Source: Ochotona curzoniae
Taxonomy: Eukaryota; Chordata; Mammalia; Lagomorpha; Ochotonidae
Reading direction: 5' to 3'
Assembly (NCBI RefSeq): GCF_017591425.1
Contig: NW_024465369.1
Location: 24,489,501 to 24,553,500 of the forward strand
Length of the DNA: 64,000 bases
In this document: piece after piece, positions 1-12,318 of the stretch
Position numbering within the stretch: position 1 is the first letter of the stretch
Layout of the letters: every line of letters begins with the position of its first letter
The notes under the pieces: model-generated
What the model was told of the DNA's origin: nothing
The model's input: the letters and a program-made list of their open reading frames with translations, nothing else
Database searches by the model: none
Position numbers and translations under genes: made by a program

Positions 1-278
1 TAGCCAATTGAGCCATCTCCCACTGCCTGCTGCCCCACTGACTTTCTATTTTGATGTAGAATTCTGATAATAAGTTTTGTTAAATTCTTTAGAACATAAA
101 AGGAGTGGTGATGTATTTTTCAGTTATAATAAAATGGTTCTGAGGAGTTAGTAAGTTTCTCTTAGATTAAGGGAAAATCAAAATTATGAAAAAAAAAAAA
201 CGAACTCTTTAAGGCATAAATCCAAAAGTCAAAGACAGGATGAATCTTAGGTTAATACCATGTTTAAAAGAAAGAATA

Positions 279-608
279 GGGCCCGGCGTGGTGGCGCAGT
301 GGTTAAGGTCCTGGCCTTGCATGCCCGGGATCCCATATGGGCGCCAGTTCTAATCCCGGCGGCCCCTCTTCCCATCCAGCTCCCTGCCTGTGGCCTGGGA
401 AAGCAGTCCAGGACAGCCCAGAGCTTTGGGATCCTGCACCCACGTGGGAGACCCGGAAGAGGCTCCTGGCTTCGGATCGGCATAGCATCGGCCGTTTTGC
501 TCACTTGGGGAGTGAATCATCGGACGGAAGATCTTCCTCTCTGTCTCTCCTCTCTGTATATCTGCCTTTCCAATAAAAAAAATAAATAAATCTTTTAAAA
601 AAAAAGAG
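279..608 (+). mobile_element. CSINE, near full-length, young
   Basis: Complete tRNA-derived SINE from GGGCCCGGCGTGGTGGCGCA to AATAAATAAATCTTTTAAAA. It is flanked by the 10-bp direct repeat AGAAAGAATA at 269-278 and 609-618, the target-site duplication. Its GTGGTGGCGCAGTGG head marks it as the 'GTGG' subfamily. Confidence 0.95.
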
Positions 609-1288
609 AGAAAGAATATATGGGATGAGAGACAAGAAGATACCTCTGTCTAAATGGAAAACTACGACATTGAGCATAATCTCAATATTCCTAATTTTCT
701 ATTATATCACAAAAGCCAGCCTGTGTCAGTTCTTCCTATAGTCTCAGCATTTTTTTTTAACATGTTTCATCGCTTGGTTACATTGCTGATTTTGCACTTT
801 TAGTTTCCAGTCTTGTAACATAAATTGTAAATTTGTAACTCATATTAACATTTTGATAGTTCTCCAGGTTTCATATTAATTTAAAGTCTGGGCAGGTAGG
901 GCTGTGCTCTTTACTACAGAGCACATTCAAGGTGGTTCTTTGCATCTTTGTGAGTTGTTTGGATTGAATGCTGTGAAAAAGCCAGACCAGGGCAGTACTC
1001 TCTGTGGAGGGGCCTCCTAACTGATTTCCAGACTGTTCTGGGAATTTTTCAGTTTCCCTTAGAAAACTGAATGTCTATGAAGGGAGGGCATGATTATGAT
1101 AGTTCAACTTTTCTCTTACTCATTATAAATAATGTCCCTTCTTTGTTATATAGTCCTTTATTCCTTAGTGTTACAGATACTAGAACTTGAGTAGTTAAAA
1201 GCAGAATGCTTGTTAAGAGTATATACCAGAAAGATTGAAATCCAGTTTTTCAAAGTACTCCATTCTGTTTTATAAGAAACTAGAAACT
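609..1288. other. unique intronic DNA
   Basis: AT-rich, with no exon-like segment, RNA gene or clear repeat seen. It is taken to be PSMD14 intron sequence because no other gene is visible. Confidence 0.5.
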
Positions 1289-1611
1289 GGGCCCAGCGTG
1301 ATAGCATAGTGGTTAAAGTCCTTGCCTTGTACACGCCAGGATCCCATATGGGCGCCAGTTCTAGTCCCGGCAGCCTTGCTTCCTATCCAGCTCCTTGCTT
1401 GTGTCCTGGGAAAGTAGTTGAGGATGACCCAAAGCTTTGCGACCCTGCACGCGCTTGGGAGACCTGGGAGAGCTCCTGGCTCCAGGCTTCAAATTGGCTC
1501 AGCTCCAGCTGTTGCGCTCACTTGGGGAGTGAATCACAGGGTGGAAGATCTTCCTCTCTGTCTCTCCTCCTCTCTGTATATCCGTCTTTCCAATAAAAAT
1601 AAATAAAAAAA
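1289..1611 (+). mobile_element. CSINE, near full-length
   Basis: Head GGGCCCAGCGTGATAGCATA, internal GGATCCCATATGGGCGCCAG and tail CAATAAAAATAAATAAAAAA. A short target-site duplication AGAAACT is seen at 1282-1288 and 1612-1618. Confidence 0.93.
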
Positions 1612-1740
1612 AGAAACTGATAAAAAATTAAAAACCAGGAATCTTTTTACTCAAAGAGAAACTAATTTCATTATTCAGTAGAATGTTTCTTTTCATTTTT
1701 TCAGTTATTTTGCTAATTTAAAGTGTATAAAGTTAAAAAA

Positions 1741-2054
1741 AAACATTTATTATTATTTATTCATTTGAAAGCCAGAATAACAGTGAAAAAGAGAGAGAGA
1801 GAGAGAGACACCTTCCATCTTCTGGTTCACTCCCAAAAGGTTTACAACAGCCAGGATTGGATGAGATCAAAGCCAGGAACCAGGAACTGCATTAATTTTT
1901 CTTTTGTGAGTGATGAGGACTGAAATACCTGAGCTGCCTTCTGCTTCCCAGGCACCTTACAGCTGCGTAGGAAGAAACAGAGTAGCCAGGACTTGAGGTG
2001 ACAGAGTGCTGCTCCCAAGTGGCAGCTCCAATTGTATGGCAACATAGGCCCTAA
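1741..2054 (-). mobile_element. CSINE, old, with AG-rich stretch
   Basis: The reversed tail (TTATTCATTTGAAAGCCAGA), a GAGAGA run at 1789-1808 and CTTCTGGTTCACTCCCAAAA identify an old diverged copy. Confidence 0.75.
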
Positions 2055-2309
2055 AAGGATATTTTTCTATTCCCATTTATATAACTATGTGTACATGGGG
2101 ATGATTTTTGGTTTTACTTTAATTTATACCTTGTTATACAGTATTTGGCTATTGTTTCCACTTTTATATTTTGGTGGTTAAGAGAACCTACATACTTTGA
2201 AAATTCAAGACTCTCCTATAGAATCTATAGAAGTAGGAGCAGAGGAGAATCAAATAGACAAATGCTAAGTACCTTCTGTGCTTTGATATGAAGTATTTGT
2301 GTATTGCTT

Positions 2310-2425
2310 TTGTAATTTAAACATTACAACAGGGGATGATTATTTCCTTGTTAAAGGATCAAGTCACAGGTGGAGCTAGAGTTGGAACACAAGTTTTTCT
2401 GATGCCAAAGCCTAATCTACTTCAG
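2310..2425 (+). mobile_element. MIR-like ancient SINE fragment
   Basis: The order of AGTCACAGGTGGAGCTAGAG and TTGGAACACAAGTTTTTCTG resembles the MIR core (AGTGGCAGAGCTGGGATTCGAAC). It is a weak match by eye. Confidence 0.45.
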
Positions 2426-5400
2426 CAGTTCTGCAGGTAGATAAAATCTACTGTTGCCACTGGCTACTTGCTTCATAAATTAGTTAAACTTAGTCATAAC
2501 TTTGTTTAACATGTAGATGAAGAATAAGGTATTTGCTTTTTAAATTTTTTGATACTTAAAATGTCTAGGAGGATTTCTCTTTGTTTGGAGATGTGAAACT
2601 TGGTCCATGTTTTGAGTAATTAAGAAATGAAGGAATATTTAGCTTTTATTCCCTAGACAATATCTGTCTTGAAACATTGAAAGAAGTAGAATTTACAATT
2701 AGGATAACTTTTAAGAAGATGTATATTTCTGATTTCTTTCTTTATCAACTGATTAGTACTCTAATGATAAAATTTTTGTTTCATTAAAAAGCATTTGGGG
2801 AAAGAGGTTCTCTTAATTTCAGTGACCAGTCTTCTTTTACCTTGAATTATGGTAGTGAAAAAAGAAAAGAGGTCGAGAGAGGCATTTTATTTGAATAATA
2901 GACTTGCCAATTAGCCATCAAGTGCCTCCATCTGTGAAATTGTTGATCAGATGGGTTAGCTGGGATGTTTCCAGACTAGGGCATCATAAATGGCACTTTA
3001 AAACTGTCACTTTGATGAAGAGGTTTCAAGTATTACACTGCTTGATACTGTGGAACCTTTTTTCCTTTTTGCAGTACCATGTTTTTTTAGAACATGCTGA
3101 TCCCATTTATGAATTCTGTGGCATCAAGAGAACTTGGGAGACCTGCCGTGGGAAGTACTGCTTAATCAGTTCTGTTTTGTGACAGGATTAAACCAGCTTC
3201 TCTCATGGTTTTCATAGTACTGTTGGTTGGTGATGTGGCAGGTGCAGTTGGGGAAATACGTATTGCTTTGGGGTCGTGGAGTTGATGTACCTTGGCAAGT
3301 TTCTTTGCTCTTTCCCTTAATTGTGAACTTTTAAATGAATATATAGTAATGTAAGGTAATGTAAGTGTTGAGCTCTACATGTAGCACTTGTGTAAAATAA
3401 CTTTGGCATCTGCCTTTATTTTTTATAAGGATTTAAGTTAGTGATTTTTAAAAACAGATTTGTTTGTATGAAAAGGAGAGAGAGACTGATTCCATCTGCT
3501 GGTTTACTCCCTAATCATTTTGACAGCTGGATGTGGTCCAGGCCAGAGCAGGAGCTCCATCAAGATCTCCCAGGTGGGTTACAAGGTCCCAGGCACATTA
3601 TCATGGAGCCAGGCTGGAAGTAGAAAAGCTGAGATTCAAACTGGTGCCCTGGTTTAGAATTCTGGCACTCTAGGCAGCAACTTGCCTGGCTGCACCATAG
3701 TACTGACCCTGGATTTAAATGATTTATGGATAGTTATTGCATTTTGAAATTTAATAATATGTTATCTTTTCCCACTATCTTATACCTTATACTTACCTTT
3801 ACTTTGTGTAGAAAGGTTTTTTTTTTAGGAAGGCGACTTCTTCAAATGCTTTTGCAATTAATTAGATATTAGAGACTGTAAGTGATGTTTCTCTATGGAG
3901 GACAGTACCATGCTTTTCTTTTGTCATAGGCTCAGAGTCCTGAAATTTGAACAGGCATCCTGGTCACCCATCTATGTGGGAACAAACTTTGTGGACAGCA
4001 GCTTGGCCTTCTGCTTGCCCTGGCATAGATCTCTGACCTGCCAGACTCACTGTGAAAGGAAGAATGTATCAGTCAATGTTAAAAAGCCAGGGCTTAGAGC
4101 TAGGGTAGACCTAAACAGTGGCTGAGATCCACAGAAGAGGATAAGAGAATGAAAACAAAATGCAAATATGCATGAAAGCAGATAATTTGGATCTTGCTCA
4201 TGTTTTTCCAGGATAGATTTTCATATATTAGCATCATTCCTAGACTGTATCCCCAAGTAGGAAATTAATTGAGAGGAAAATATGACTTCAAATGTAGTTT
4301 ATTTCAGAATGTCTGTTAACTGTGTCTTTTTTGTTCTCAAAGATATGTGTGTTAGATGGTGTTCCTTCTCTTGGCCCAGATATCCAGTGGTTGATAGATA
4401 ATATTGATTAATCTGTAGGTTTCTCCTTATACGTGAGAATACTGAGTCAGATAGCAATTAAGTCAGTCACTTGTTCGCTATGTTATGACATTTGAAAAAT
4501 ATGACATGTCAAAAAAAAAATGTAGCTTTAGAGTAGAATTGAAAGACTTGCTTTAAAGATCTCCTGTAGAGCATGAAGTGGAAGTGCAAGAGGAGGAGAG
4601 GAGAGAAATAGATATGAAAGTATAACCTGTGCTTTCCTTCCCAGAGGAATGGAACTTTCCCCGGGCCTTGAATCAGTGCTACTCTTTCATGGGTTCCAGA
4701 CATTTTTGCTCTGATGTGTTTACTGTCCCTTTTCCCTTAAATCCTCAGCAGCAAGAACTCAGTTATCTTTTTCATGGGAGCCCAAATAGCACCGTGAAGA
4801 GGTGATTGCTTAATCAGGGTAGGGCAGTGATCAGCAATGTTTCTAGGAAATCTCTAAAAGATGATTCCTGTCCCGTAACTTCTTCTGTGCCTTACAACTT
4901 CTTAGCGTGAATGAGTTTTTAAAGAAAAAAGGTGTATTTTACCAAATAAATTATTTAAAAACAGGAAGTGTATGTTGCATATTAAGTGTCCCTGTTGTCA
5001 CTATTCCTTTCTCTGGAAATAACCTTTCATACCTGTTTATTTTTATTTTTCTGCTTAGTGAAGTAAACCGGTCCCCAAAAGGACAAATATCAAATGTTTT
5101 CTCTCATAGGACAGCCATTGTGTAAGATACAAAGTAAATAGACGTAGAAAACCAAGTATATGCATATATTGTCACAGATTAACTAAATAATGAGAGACTA
5201 ACATATCAGGAAGTGAAGATGTGTTGTAGCATGTGTCTCTACTCCAGAATGAAAATAGGACTCCCAATGGTTTATTTATTTTTTTTTTTTTTACTTTTTT
5301 TTTTTTCCAATGGTTTAAATATACATTTACAATATTATACTAGATTCTACCTATACTTATGCCTACCATGCCACAATATACTTAAATAGCAGAAAGTTAA

Positions 5401-5629
5401 ACTTGTAACTGTTACTAAGGGATAATGCTACTTTGACAATTGTGGAGAAAAATAGCAGGCAGGATACACAGGAGGGAAGAACCTTTGTATATATAAAACT
5501 GCATCATGGCAAAAAAAAAAAAAAGAAAGAAAGGGAGAACTGGGGAAAAAAGAGAGAACTAAAAGAAAAATAAAAAGATTTGATATCGGTGGTATTAGTG
5601 GAACTTCCTGTGGGAATAGAGATGTATGT
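2426..5629. other. mostly unique intronic DNA (apart from the CSINE at 3440-3711)
   Basis: AT-rich unique sequence. Short frames such as 2904-3182 and 3895-4125 have no recognisable protein content or splice context. Confidence 0.5.
3440..3711 (-). mobile_element. CSINE, old
   Basis: CATCTGCTGGTTTACTCCCT, CAGGAGCTCCATCAAGATCT and the terminal GCACCATAGTACTGACCCTGG are diverged CSINE landmarks on the minus strand. Confidence 0.75.
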
Positions 5630-5785
5630 AGCTGTCCAGCATGGCAAAAATTAGCCTTATGTGGCGACTGAGCCCTTGGAATGTGGCTAGTATGTCCAAA
5701 TGTAAATATTTAAATTTTGCTTTATTACAAGTAATTAAAGTTTAAATAAATGCATGTGGCTAATGGCTACTTCACTGAATAGTAG
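5630..5785 (+). mobile_element. MER5A-like hAT DNA transposon relic
   Basis: The paired segments TTATGTGGCGACTGAGCCCT and GGAATGTGGCTAGTATG, with GCATGTGGCTAATGGCTACT near the other end, fit the short palindromic MER5A element of the hAT-Charlie group. Confidence 0.65.
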
Positions 5786-5796
5786 AATACACATAC

Positions 5797-5850
5797 TTAA
5801 TACTGTAATACACTTAATACAGTATACTTAATACACTCAATACTGTATGT
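5797..5850. repeat. short AATACACTTAATAC-type tandem repeat
   Basis: The unit ACTTAATAC(AC) recurs about five times with small changes, adjoining the MER5A-like relic. Confidence 0.5.
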
Positions 5851-5944
5851 CAGATACTGTACTTTCCCATATCTGTAAATATAAAGCTGCCTTATTTTTC
5901 TTAGATGATGGCTTGATTTTCCATTCTGTGGGTGAACAATTTTC

Positions 5945-6090
5945 TTAAGATAATAATTTTTATTTTATATGATTTTTACATAGTTGATTAGGGTACAAAG
6001 GGTCAAGAGATACAGGAAGGTGAGTGAGAGCATTATGTCCACGTTCTCTTTTTTTCCTTCCAGAATGTGGGGAAAGGAGAGAGATAAATG
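5945..6090 (-). mobile_element. short 3'-end fragment of the L1-tail-like repeat
   Basis: The segment TTTACATAGTTGATTAGGGT with the following AGGGTCAAGAGATACAGGAA resembles the tail of the copy at 62040-62110. It represents only the last ~140 bases and is followed by a CSINE at 6104. Confidence 0.5.
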
Positions 6091-6103
6091 GAAATAATTT
6101 TTT

Positions 6104-6414
6104 TTCAAAGATTTATTTATTTATTGGAAAGTCAGATATACAGAGAGGAAGATCCTCCGTCCAATAATTTACTCCCCAAGTGAGTATGCAATGGCCAATG
6201 CTATGCTGATCCAAAGGCAGGAGCCAGGAACTTCTTCCGGGTCTCCCACATAGGTGCAGGGTCCCAAGGCTTTGGGCCATCCTCGACGGCTTTCCCCGGC
6301 CACAAGCAGGGAGCTGGATGGGAAGTGGAGCTGCTGGGATTAGAACTGGTGCCCATATGGGATCCCTGTGCCTTCAAGGTGAGGACTTTAGCTGCTAGGC
6401 CATGCCGCCGGGCC
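6104..6414 (-). mobile_element. CSINE, near full-length
   Basis: Reversed copy from AAAGATTTATTTATTTATTG to CATGCCGCCGGGCCC. A target-site duplication of about 15 bp (TGGAAATAATTTTTT) flanks it at 6089 and 6419. The GTGGAGCTGC variant and GGCATGGCCTAG-type head place it in the 'GGCC' subfamily. Confidence 0.93.
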
Positions 6415-6599
6415 CAAGTGGAAATAATTTTTTGGCCAATCCTTTTCATGTATATTTCAGTTGTTCCCTGTCTTTTGATTTACATACAAGTGTTATAAAT
6501 ATTTACTTGAAAATATTTCACAAATATATTCCAACAGATTACTTTGTATAAAGTAGGATTATTGTGTTTAATCAATGTCAGTTTAGGCAGATTGGTTGA

Positions 6600-6730
6600 A
6601 AGAATATAAGTTTTGGCCCTGAATTTAGGCTTCCCCACTTAACTTGGTCACATTTCAACATTCTCTCCTATAAAGTAAGTACAATAATATCCCCTATACA
6701 GGATTATGTTACTAGAAGTAATATATGTAA
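6600..6730 (+). mobile_element. possible MIR fragment
   Basis: The segment has a MIR-like run of TAGGCTTCCCCACTTAAC, TCTCCTATAAAGTAAGTACA and AATAATATCCCCTATACAGG. It is a weak visual match. Confidence 0.4.
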
Positions 6731-7564
6731 TATATATGACAGATCCCTGCAGTGGTGTTAGGAGACAAAATTAAGAGTGTTAGTTAATGATAACTTTATC
6801 ATTGCTTGTTTTATTAATAATGAGACCATAAGAAGCTGAGTAGCCTTTGTTTAATGTTGAATTGTGGAGCACCTCCAGAATAGCTTTGCATGGCTCTTTA
6901 TAGGTTTTGTAAGTTCAGACAGTTCCTACCTTGTATTCATCCACCATCTCTGAATTGTATGTAGCCATCTGTAAATTACTTTTCGTATGTTAATTTAGAA
7001 TTTGTGTATCAACTGGCAAAACTACATTTTAAGCTCTATATGGTGCTTTGCCTGTCAGCCAATAGTTAAATTTAAGCAGAATCACTCTTAATACAACATT
7101 GCCTGTATTTGAAAATTTTATGTCATATTGGTAGAAAACAGGAACTTAAAAATGCTGGTACTATTTAAAAGCAGCTGTAGGTCCCAAAATTGTGTGGGTT
7201 ATGGAATTATATTATGAGTTTGGACGTAGTTTTTTCTTTAGTATTTTTAATTATATTGCTTCTATAAAACAAATCCCTTAAAATTATATTGAGGAAGTAA
7301 ACTTTGTAAAATAAGTCCTTGATTACACGTGATTTTTATACTCTGAACACACTGGCAACTATTAGTAAGCTTACTTTAAGTTTTTCTTGACATCATCTTT
7401 CATAAATATACAGATTAAGAAATCAGCTTCAAGCATGCAGCGTGTCTGTGTAAGAGGGAAATGCACTCTGCATTTTTTAAAGTCTGAGAACCTGAAAAGC
7501 ATGTTTGTATATGACATTCAGTTAACATAAAAACATTTTATATCTAAATTTAGTAATTCTTTTT

Positions 7565-7697
7565 TAAGTTTACTCATTGTTTACAAGGCAGGGAGAGAAG
7601 GAGAGAGAGATTGAGATCTTCCATCTGCTTTACTTAATGCCCACTGAGCTGGGCCTGGGCTAGGCCAAAACCAGGAGCCCAGAACTACCTCCTCCTT
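7565..7697 (-). mobile_element. CSINE fragment, old
   Basis: GAGAGAGATTGAGATCTTCC, a clipped middle and CAAAACCAGGAGCCC are tail-half CSINE landmarks; the head is missing and a second copy follows. Confidence 0.6.
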
Positions 7698-7699
7698 TT

Positions 7700-7985
7700 T
7701 GTGTTTTTTAACATTTACTTATTTATTTGAAAGGTAGAATTGCAGAGAAAGAGGTCAGGCAATCTTCCAACCAGTAGTTCCCTTCTCAAATGTGTACAAT
7801 AGCCAGGGCTGGGCCAGGCCTAAACCAGGAGCTCCATCTGGGTCTCCCATGTATGTGATAGTCTCAAGTCCTTGGGCCATGCTGCGCTGCTTTCCCAGGA
7901 AGTCGAGACCTGAACCAGCACCCACATTAACACCAGCACTGCAGGTGATGACTCGGCTTTTCCTACCGCTCACTGCCTTCATTAT
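7700..7985 (-). mobile_element. CSINE, old
   Basis: TTATTTATTTGAAAGGTAGA starts the reversed tail; AACCAGGAGCTCCATCTGGG, GGTCTCCCATGTATGTG and GCACTGCAGGTGATGACT follow in order. The 137-codon frame on the minus strand here is derived from this repeat. Confidence 0.75.
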
Positions 7986-8509
7986 TGGTCTCCCAGCACC
8001 AGAGAGGCAGCAGATCAGCTCAAATAAATGACCTCCATGCCTAGTCTGCTGTCTGATTGATTTTATCATCTCTGCCTCTTGTTCCTTTTTTAGGTATGCT
8101 TCAAGTCCTATTATATATAGGCAGCTATTATAGTTGAATTTTCTAGAGAAAATGCTAAAGCCTCTCATCCATTTTGTTTAATGTATTTATTCTTCTGAGG
8201 TAAGGGATCCAAAGTTCTTATTGGATACCCCACAAGCAAAGAGTTGCTTTTGGTATTTTTATGTATGGTTGGCTCTCAGAAGTATCAGAATGCCTGCCTG
8301 GCATGTTTGTGGGTGTCAACAGTAAAAACAAAAAACTGAGTTTATAAAGAAATTGAAAAGTTATTTGTATGTTTGATAGTCTTTCTCTAGTGTAGAATTT
8401 TTTCAATCAATAGCTTCTTAGTTTGGCTGTTTTTAAGTAAGATAATCCGTCCATCAGATAATAATAGTAGAGTACGGTGTATGACCCAATTTCTTGAGGT
8501 TGGAAACTT

Positions 8510-8692
8510 TTTTTTTAAGATGTATGTATTTCTTTGACCAAGAGATCTCTTCCATCTGCAGATTATCTTGCCAAATAAAAGTCACAACAGCCATGTTTTT
8601 GCAAGGCCTAAGCCAGGAGCAAGCAGCTCCATCTACATTTCCCACATGGGTGACAGGGTCCCAGTACTTGGAGCCATCTTCCACCACCTTCC
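8510..8692 (-). mobile_element. CSINE, 5'-truncated, old
   Basis: A T-run then AAGATGTATGTATTTCTTTG, AGCCAGGAGCAAGCAGCTCC and CACATGGGTGACAGGGTCCC. It directly abuts the tail of the L1-like repeat that starts near 8697. Confidence 0.7.
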
Positions 8693-8696
8693 TTCT

Positions 8697-11200
8697 AAAA
8701 GAATATTTAATTTTCTTTGTAATTACTGTTTACATGGTTGAGAGGGGTGCATGCTCAGGTGATCTTGATGAAGGTGGAGAGGGCCAGTACCCAGGAGGGT
8801 GGGTGGTACAAATATTTCAGTTATTTTTTCTTTTTGCTCCTGTGTCCACAGGGGAGAAAGGGAAGGAGGCCATACCTTGCTGTCAAACTACATAAGCACC
8901 CAGGGATAGGGGACAGTCATTTGACGACACTTTAGTGACCCCAGTGTGGGGAGGAGTATTGCGAGGTATTACTTGAGTGGTTTTGACAGGTTTATAATGT
9001 TGCTGATTTCATTGTTCCAGGTTTGAGAAAATCTTTCCAAGGTCTGTTAGCTGACCAAGTCCACCTTAGTACATCCACAGATTCAGGAATATGCTGCAAT
9101 GTTTGGCCAGGAGAGTGGTCCAACCTGTTCTGCTTTCCATCCTCTGACCAGGCAGTTGACGTCTTCTGCTGACCTAGATGAGCTGGCCATAATGTCCCCT
9201 CTAAGCATCTGGGCATGCTGTATACTACTGCATAGGCATCAGCAACTGAAGAGGTCCAGTCCCAGTATATGCGCTTAAAAGTCAGACTGCGCATCCTGTG
9301 ATTTTCCATGTTGCCAGGGTCTGAGTCCAACAGTCTAGTCTAGTTGTGGAGGTCCCAAGAAACCTTGCTTAGGTGATCCCAGACTTGACTTTTGTGTGTA
9401 CCATGCAGTGCAGGTTCAGGCTCGATCTGTCATCAGTAATCACCAACAAATGCACATGTTTGTGGATGTAGCTCCCTGGTCAGTTTCTGCTCAGACCCAT
9501 ATATGATGTGAACTAATGAGTGCTGCTACCCAACCCAGCCAGCCTGCCACAGACCAAGTCCTCATTCATACCAGTGGGTGCTGTGGCCTAGTCAGGGTGA
9601 CCCCCATTAACTCCCACCAGGCATACTCCCAGCCCCAGTTTTTGCATATGCTTGTCTGCTGTAGCCTAATCTGCCTCAGCTCAGATCCCATCTGGCTATT
9701 GTGCACACCTGTAGGTGCTGCAGCTTAGCTCAGCCCACCTTGCCCTCAGACTTGGCCTTCAGGTGTGCCGGTAAGTGCCACTGTCTTGTCCAATCTGGCA
9801 ATACTGGTTGTTGCACTCACCAACAATAGGTACAATCTCACAAGGTAGTTTCCACAGTACTCCTGCCAGGTATATTTCTAGTCCTGGATTTTGTGCCTGC
9901 CAGGGGGTACTACAATCCAGCCGTACATGACTTGCACCCAGTCTCAGCACTTTCCAACTTGTGCTGTGTCCCAGCCCAGTAGGCCTACACCCATTCTTCC
10001 TCTCAGAAATACTAGCTGGTGCAGCAGTCTAGCCCAGCCAAGCCCAGGCCTGTCTACACTTAGACTAGCCCACTCCAATTCCCAGTTCTCATGGCCACAA
10101 GTGGAAGCAGTAGCCCAGCAAAGCAATCCCCGAAGTTTCTCTAACAGGGTCCACTCACAGCCCTGGGTCTTGCATGTACCTGTAGGTACTTTGAGACCCA
10201 GCTTGGCATGGTCCACCCACAATCTCAGCTCTTGCTGGTGGGTGTTGCAGCCTAGCCTAGCCAGGTAGTCCATATCCTGACCTGGCTCTTGAGAGCCAGT
10301 GGGTGCTGAGACTTTGCCCAGCCTGAACTGGCCTGGCCTTTCCCCATACCTGGCTCTTGTGCTCCGCAATGAGAGCTATGACATAGTAGTAGAGTTCCCC
10401 AAGTTCCCCACCAGACCTGTTTCCAACCCCAGATATCATGTTATGTTAGTGGGTGCTGCAGCCTGACCCCACTACCTACCTTAGAGCCAGCTCCCAAAGT
10501 GTCAGGTGGGTTCCTGTCAGGTGAGTTCTGTGGTCTAGCTTGACTTGGCCTCACTGCTCCCAACTCTCCATGTAAAGTGATAGGTGCTAGTTTCTCAGTG
10601 GCGAGCCCATAATTGCCCTACAGAATCTGCCCCCCTGCACTGATATTTGCAGGCAGGTATTGTGTCCTAGCCCAGCACAAGTATCCCCTATGTGTGGGTG
10701 CCTTAGCCTGACCCAGACATGCTTTCTGGTTCTTCCCCTCTAAATCGCTCCATCTCAACTCCCTTGCCTACCCGCAAGTGCAGTGGCCCTGTCGGTGGAA
10801 GACCCCGGAAGTCATTTCTTCCCTGTCAAACAAGCTCTCAGTCATTCCTATTCCAGTATGTCCCCACACCCCTCCCCAGAGAATCTACAGCATCCTACCC
10901 CTCCCCTCCTTAACACTCCTCCTTCCCTATTTCCTCCCCTCCGCTGGCCCGAGGCTGAGGTGGTGTGTCCCAGCCCAGGATTCCCTGTATTCCCTACTTC
11001 TCTTTAACGGTAACAGAAGAATAAGTTCCTGTGCTATCATACTGGTGTGGTTAACACAACTATGGCATTAACCAGGTCCAAAATGCCTGCCAGCTACTGA
11101 TTCTTTTTCTCTCAGCAGTGTAACGCTTGCCTAGGTACAGGGCAACCTAGGCAGTTGCCTACAGCTGGTGATAAAGAGCACTTTCAATATGGCTTCCCGT
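8697..11200 (-). mobile_element. older diverged copy of the L1-tail-like repeat
   Basis: The + strand shows the same recurring units (CCAGTGGGTGCTGTGGCCTA, CCTGTAGGTGCTGCAGC and variants) from about 9480 to 10700. It starts with a degraded version of the tail (CTGTTTACATGGTTGAGAGG, compare CTTTACATAGTTAATTAGGG at 62060). It is more diverged than the other two copies and has lost its clear poly-A. Frames of up to 141 codons occur in it but have no recognisable protein content. The inner edge near 11200 is approximate. Confidence 0.6.
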
Positions 11201-11985
11201 ACTGTGCCACAAAGCAGGCCCTGTTACACATTTTTAATTTTATTTTTTCCGTGCATCTGTGGAAGTTCCTTAGTATATTATAGTATTGCTAATCCTCTAG
11301 TGTCCTTCCATTCTGCTCATCTGTTACATGACTTTGTGTAAGATACTCTAAGTGAATGTCCTTTGCTTCCTTAGTTTAGTGAATTTATTGCTAACTTGGC
11401 TTTTAGACCATTTAAAGATGCCTTTCTTTTCACCTTCTCCAGGAAATTGTTTATGGTATGTCAGTCAGCAAAGCTAGATTTTGCTACAGGAGCAATGCCT
11501 ACATTCCAGTGGCTTACAGGCACAATGGTTTTTCTTTTTGTTGTTGTTTATTTACTTGCTTGTTTGTCTATGTTCCTTTACTTTAATAAAAATATATAGA
11601 TCAGAATATCACCATGGAATTTAAGTTCAGGTTAGTTAAGAGAATTTTTGTAATAATATATTCTGTATATATCAAAGTTTGTATATAATGTTTGATCAAC
11701 CAGCTTGCTCACAAACTATTAATCACTTCCACTGTAGGTAGTTTAATATTTATAAGTCTTACACAGAAGAAAAAAATACTGTACACATTTAAAAATGGTA
11801 ATTTACCTTTGCCTTAAGCAGTTAAAATGCAAGTTTCAATTTCAAGATGACATTTAGAAATTATTCTAGTATAACAGCAGCAAAATATAATTCTTCAGTT
11901 ATGAAAGAACTAAATTGGAATCCATAATTAAATTGATCTCATTTTACAGGTATGATTCTGAAATATACTGCCACACAGCTATCTT

Positions 11986-12318
11986 TTTTTTTTTAAAGAT
12001 TTACTTTTATTATTTTTTTTATTGGAAAGGCGGATATACAGAGAGGAGAGACAGAGAGGAAGATCTTCCGTCCGATGATTCACTCCCCAAGTGAGCGCAA
12101 CGGTCGATGCTATGCCGATCCGAAGCCAGGAGCCTCTTCCGGGTCTCCCACGCGGGTGCAGGGTCCCAAAGCTCTGGGCCGTCCTTGACTGCTTTCCCGG
12201 GCCACAGGCAGGGAGCTGGATGGGAAGCGGGGCTGCTGGGATTAGAACCGGCGCCCATATGGGATCCCGGTGCGTGCAAGGCGAGGACCTTAACCACTTG
12301 CGCCACCGCGCTGGGCCC
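11986..12318 (-). mobile_element. CSINE, full-length, young, inside HIGD1A retrocopy
   Basis: A well-preserved reversed copy with CCGTCCGATGATTCACTCCC and GCGCCACCGCGCTGGGCCC. A perfect 15-bp target-site duplication, CCACACAGCTATCTT, lies at 11971-11985 and 12319-12333. It splits the retrocopy 3' UTR, so it inserted later than the retrocopy. Confidence 0.97.

Noticed and set aside
279..420. tRNA-like promoter boxes (GGTTCGAATCCC-type) suggesting tRNA genes
   Set aside because: They are the internal promoter of the tRNA-derived CSINE; no cloverleaf-sized gene with matching arms was found.
337..576. Open frames of 60-110 codons starting around MGASSNPGGPSSHPAPCLWP on either strand at many places
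   Set aside because: The same peptide recurs wherever a CSINE lies (for example 1309, 12019, 24041, 61715); these are read-through of the repeat, not genes.
7755..8168. 137-codon minus-strand frame
   Set aside because: Mostly an old CSINE; the unique part has no recognisable content.
9891..10369. Frames of 125-141 codons on both strands
   Set aside because: They lie in the GC-rich internally repetitive L1-like copy, where stops are rare in all frames; peptides are low-complexity and unrelated to known families.
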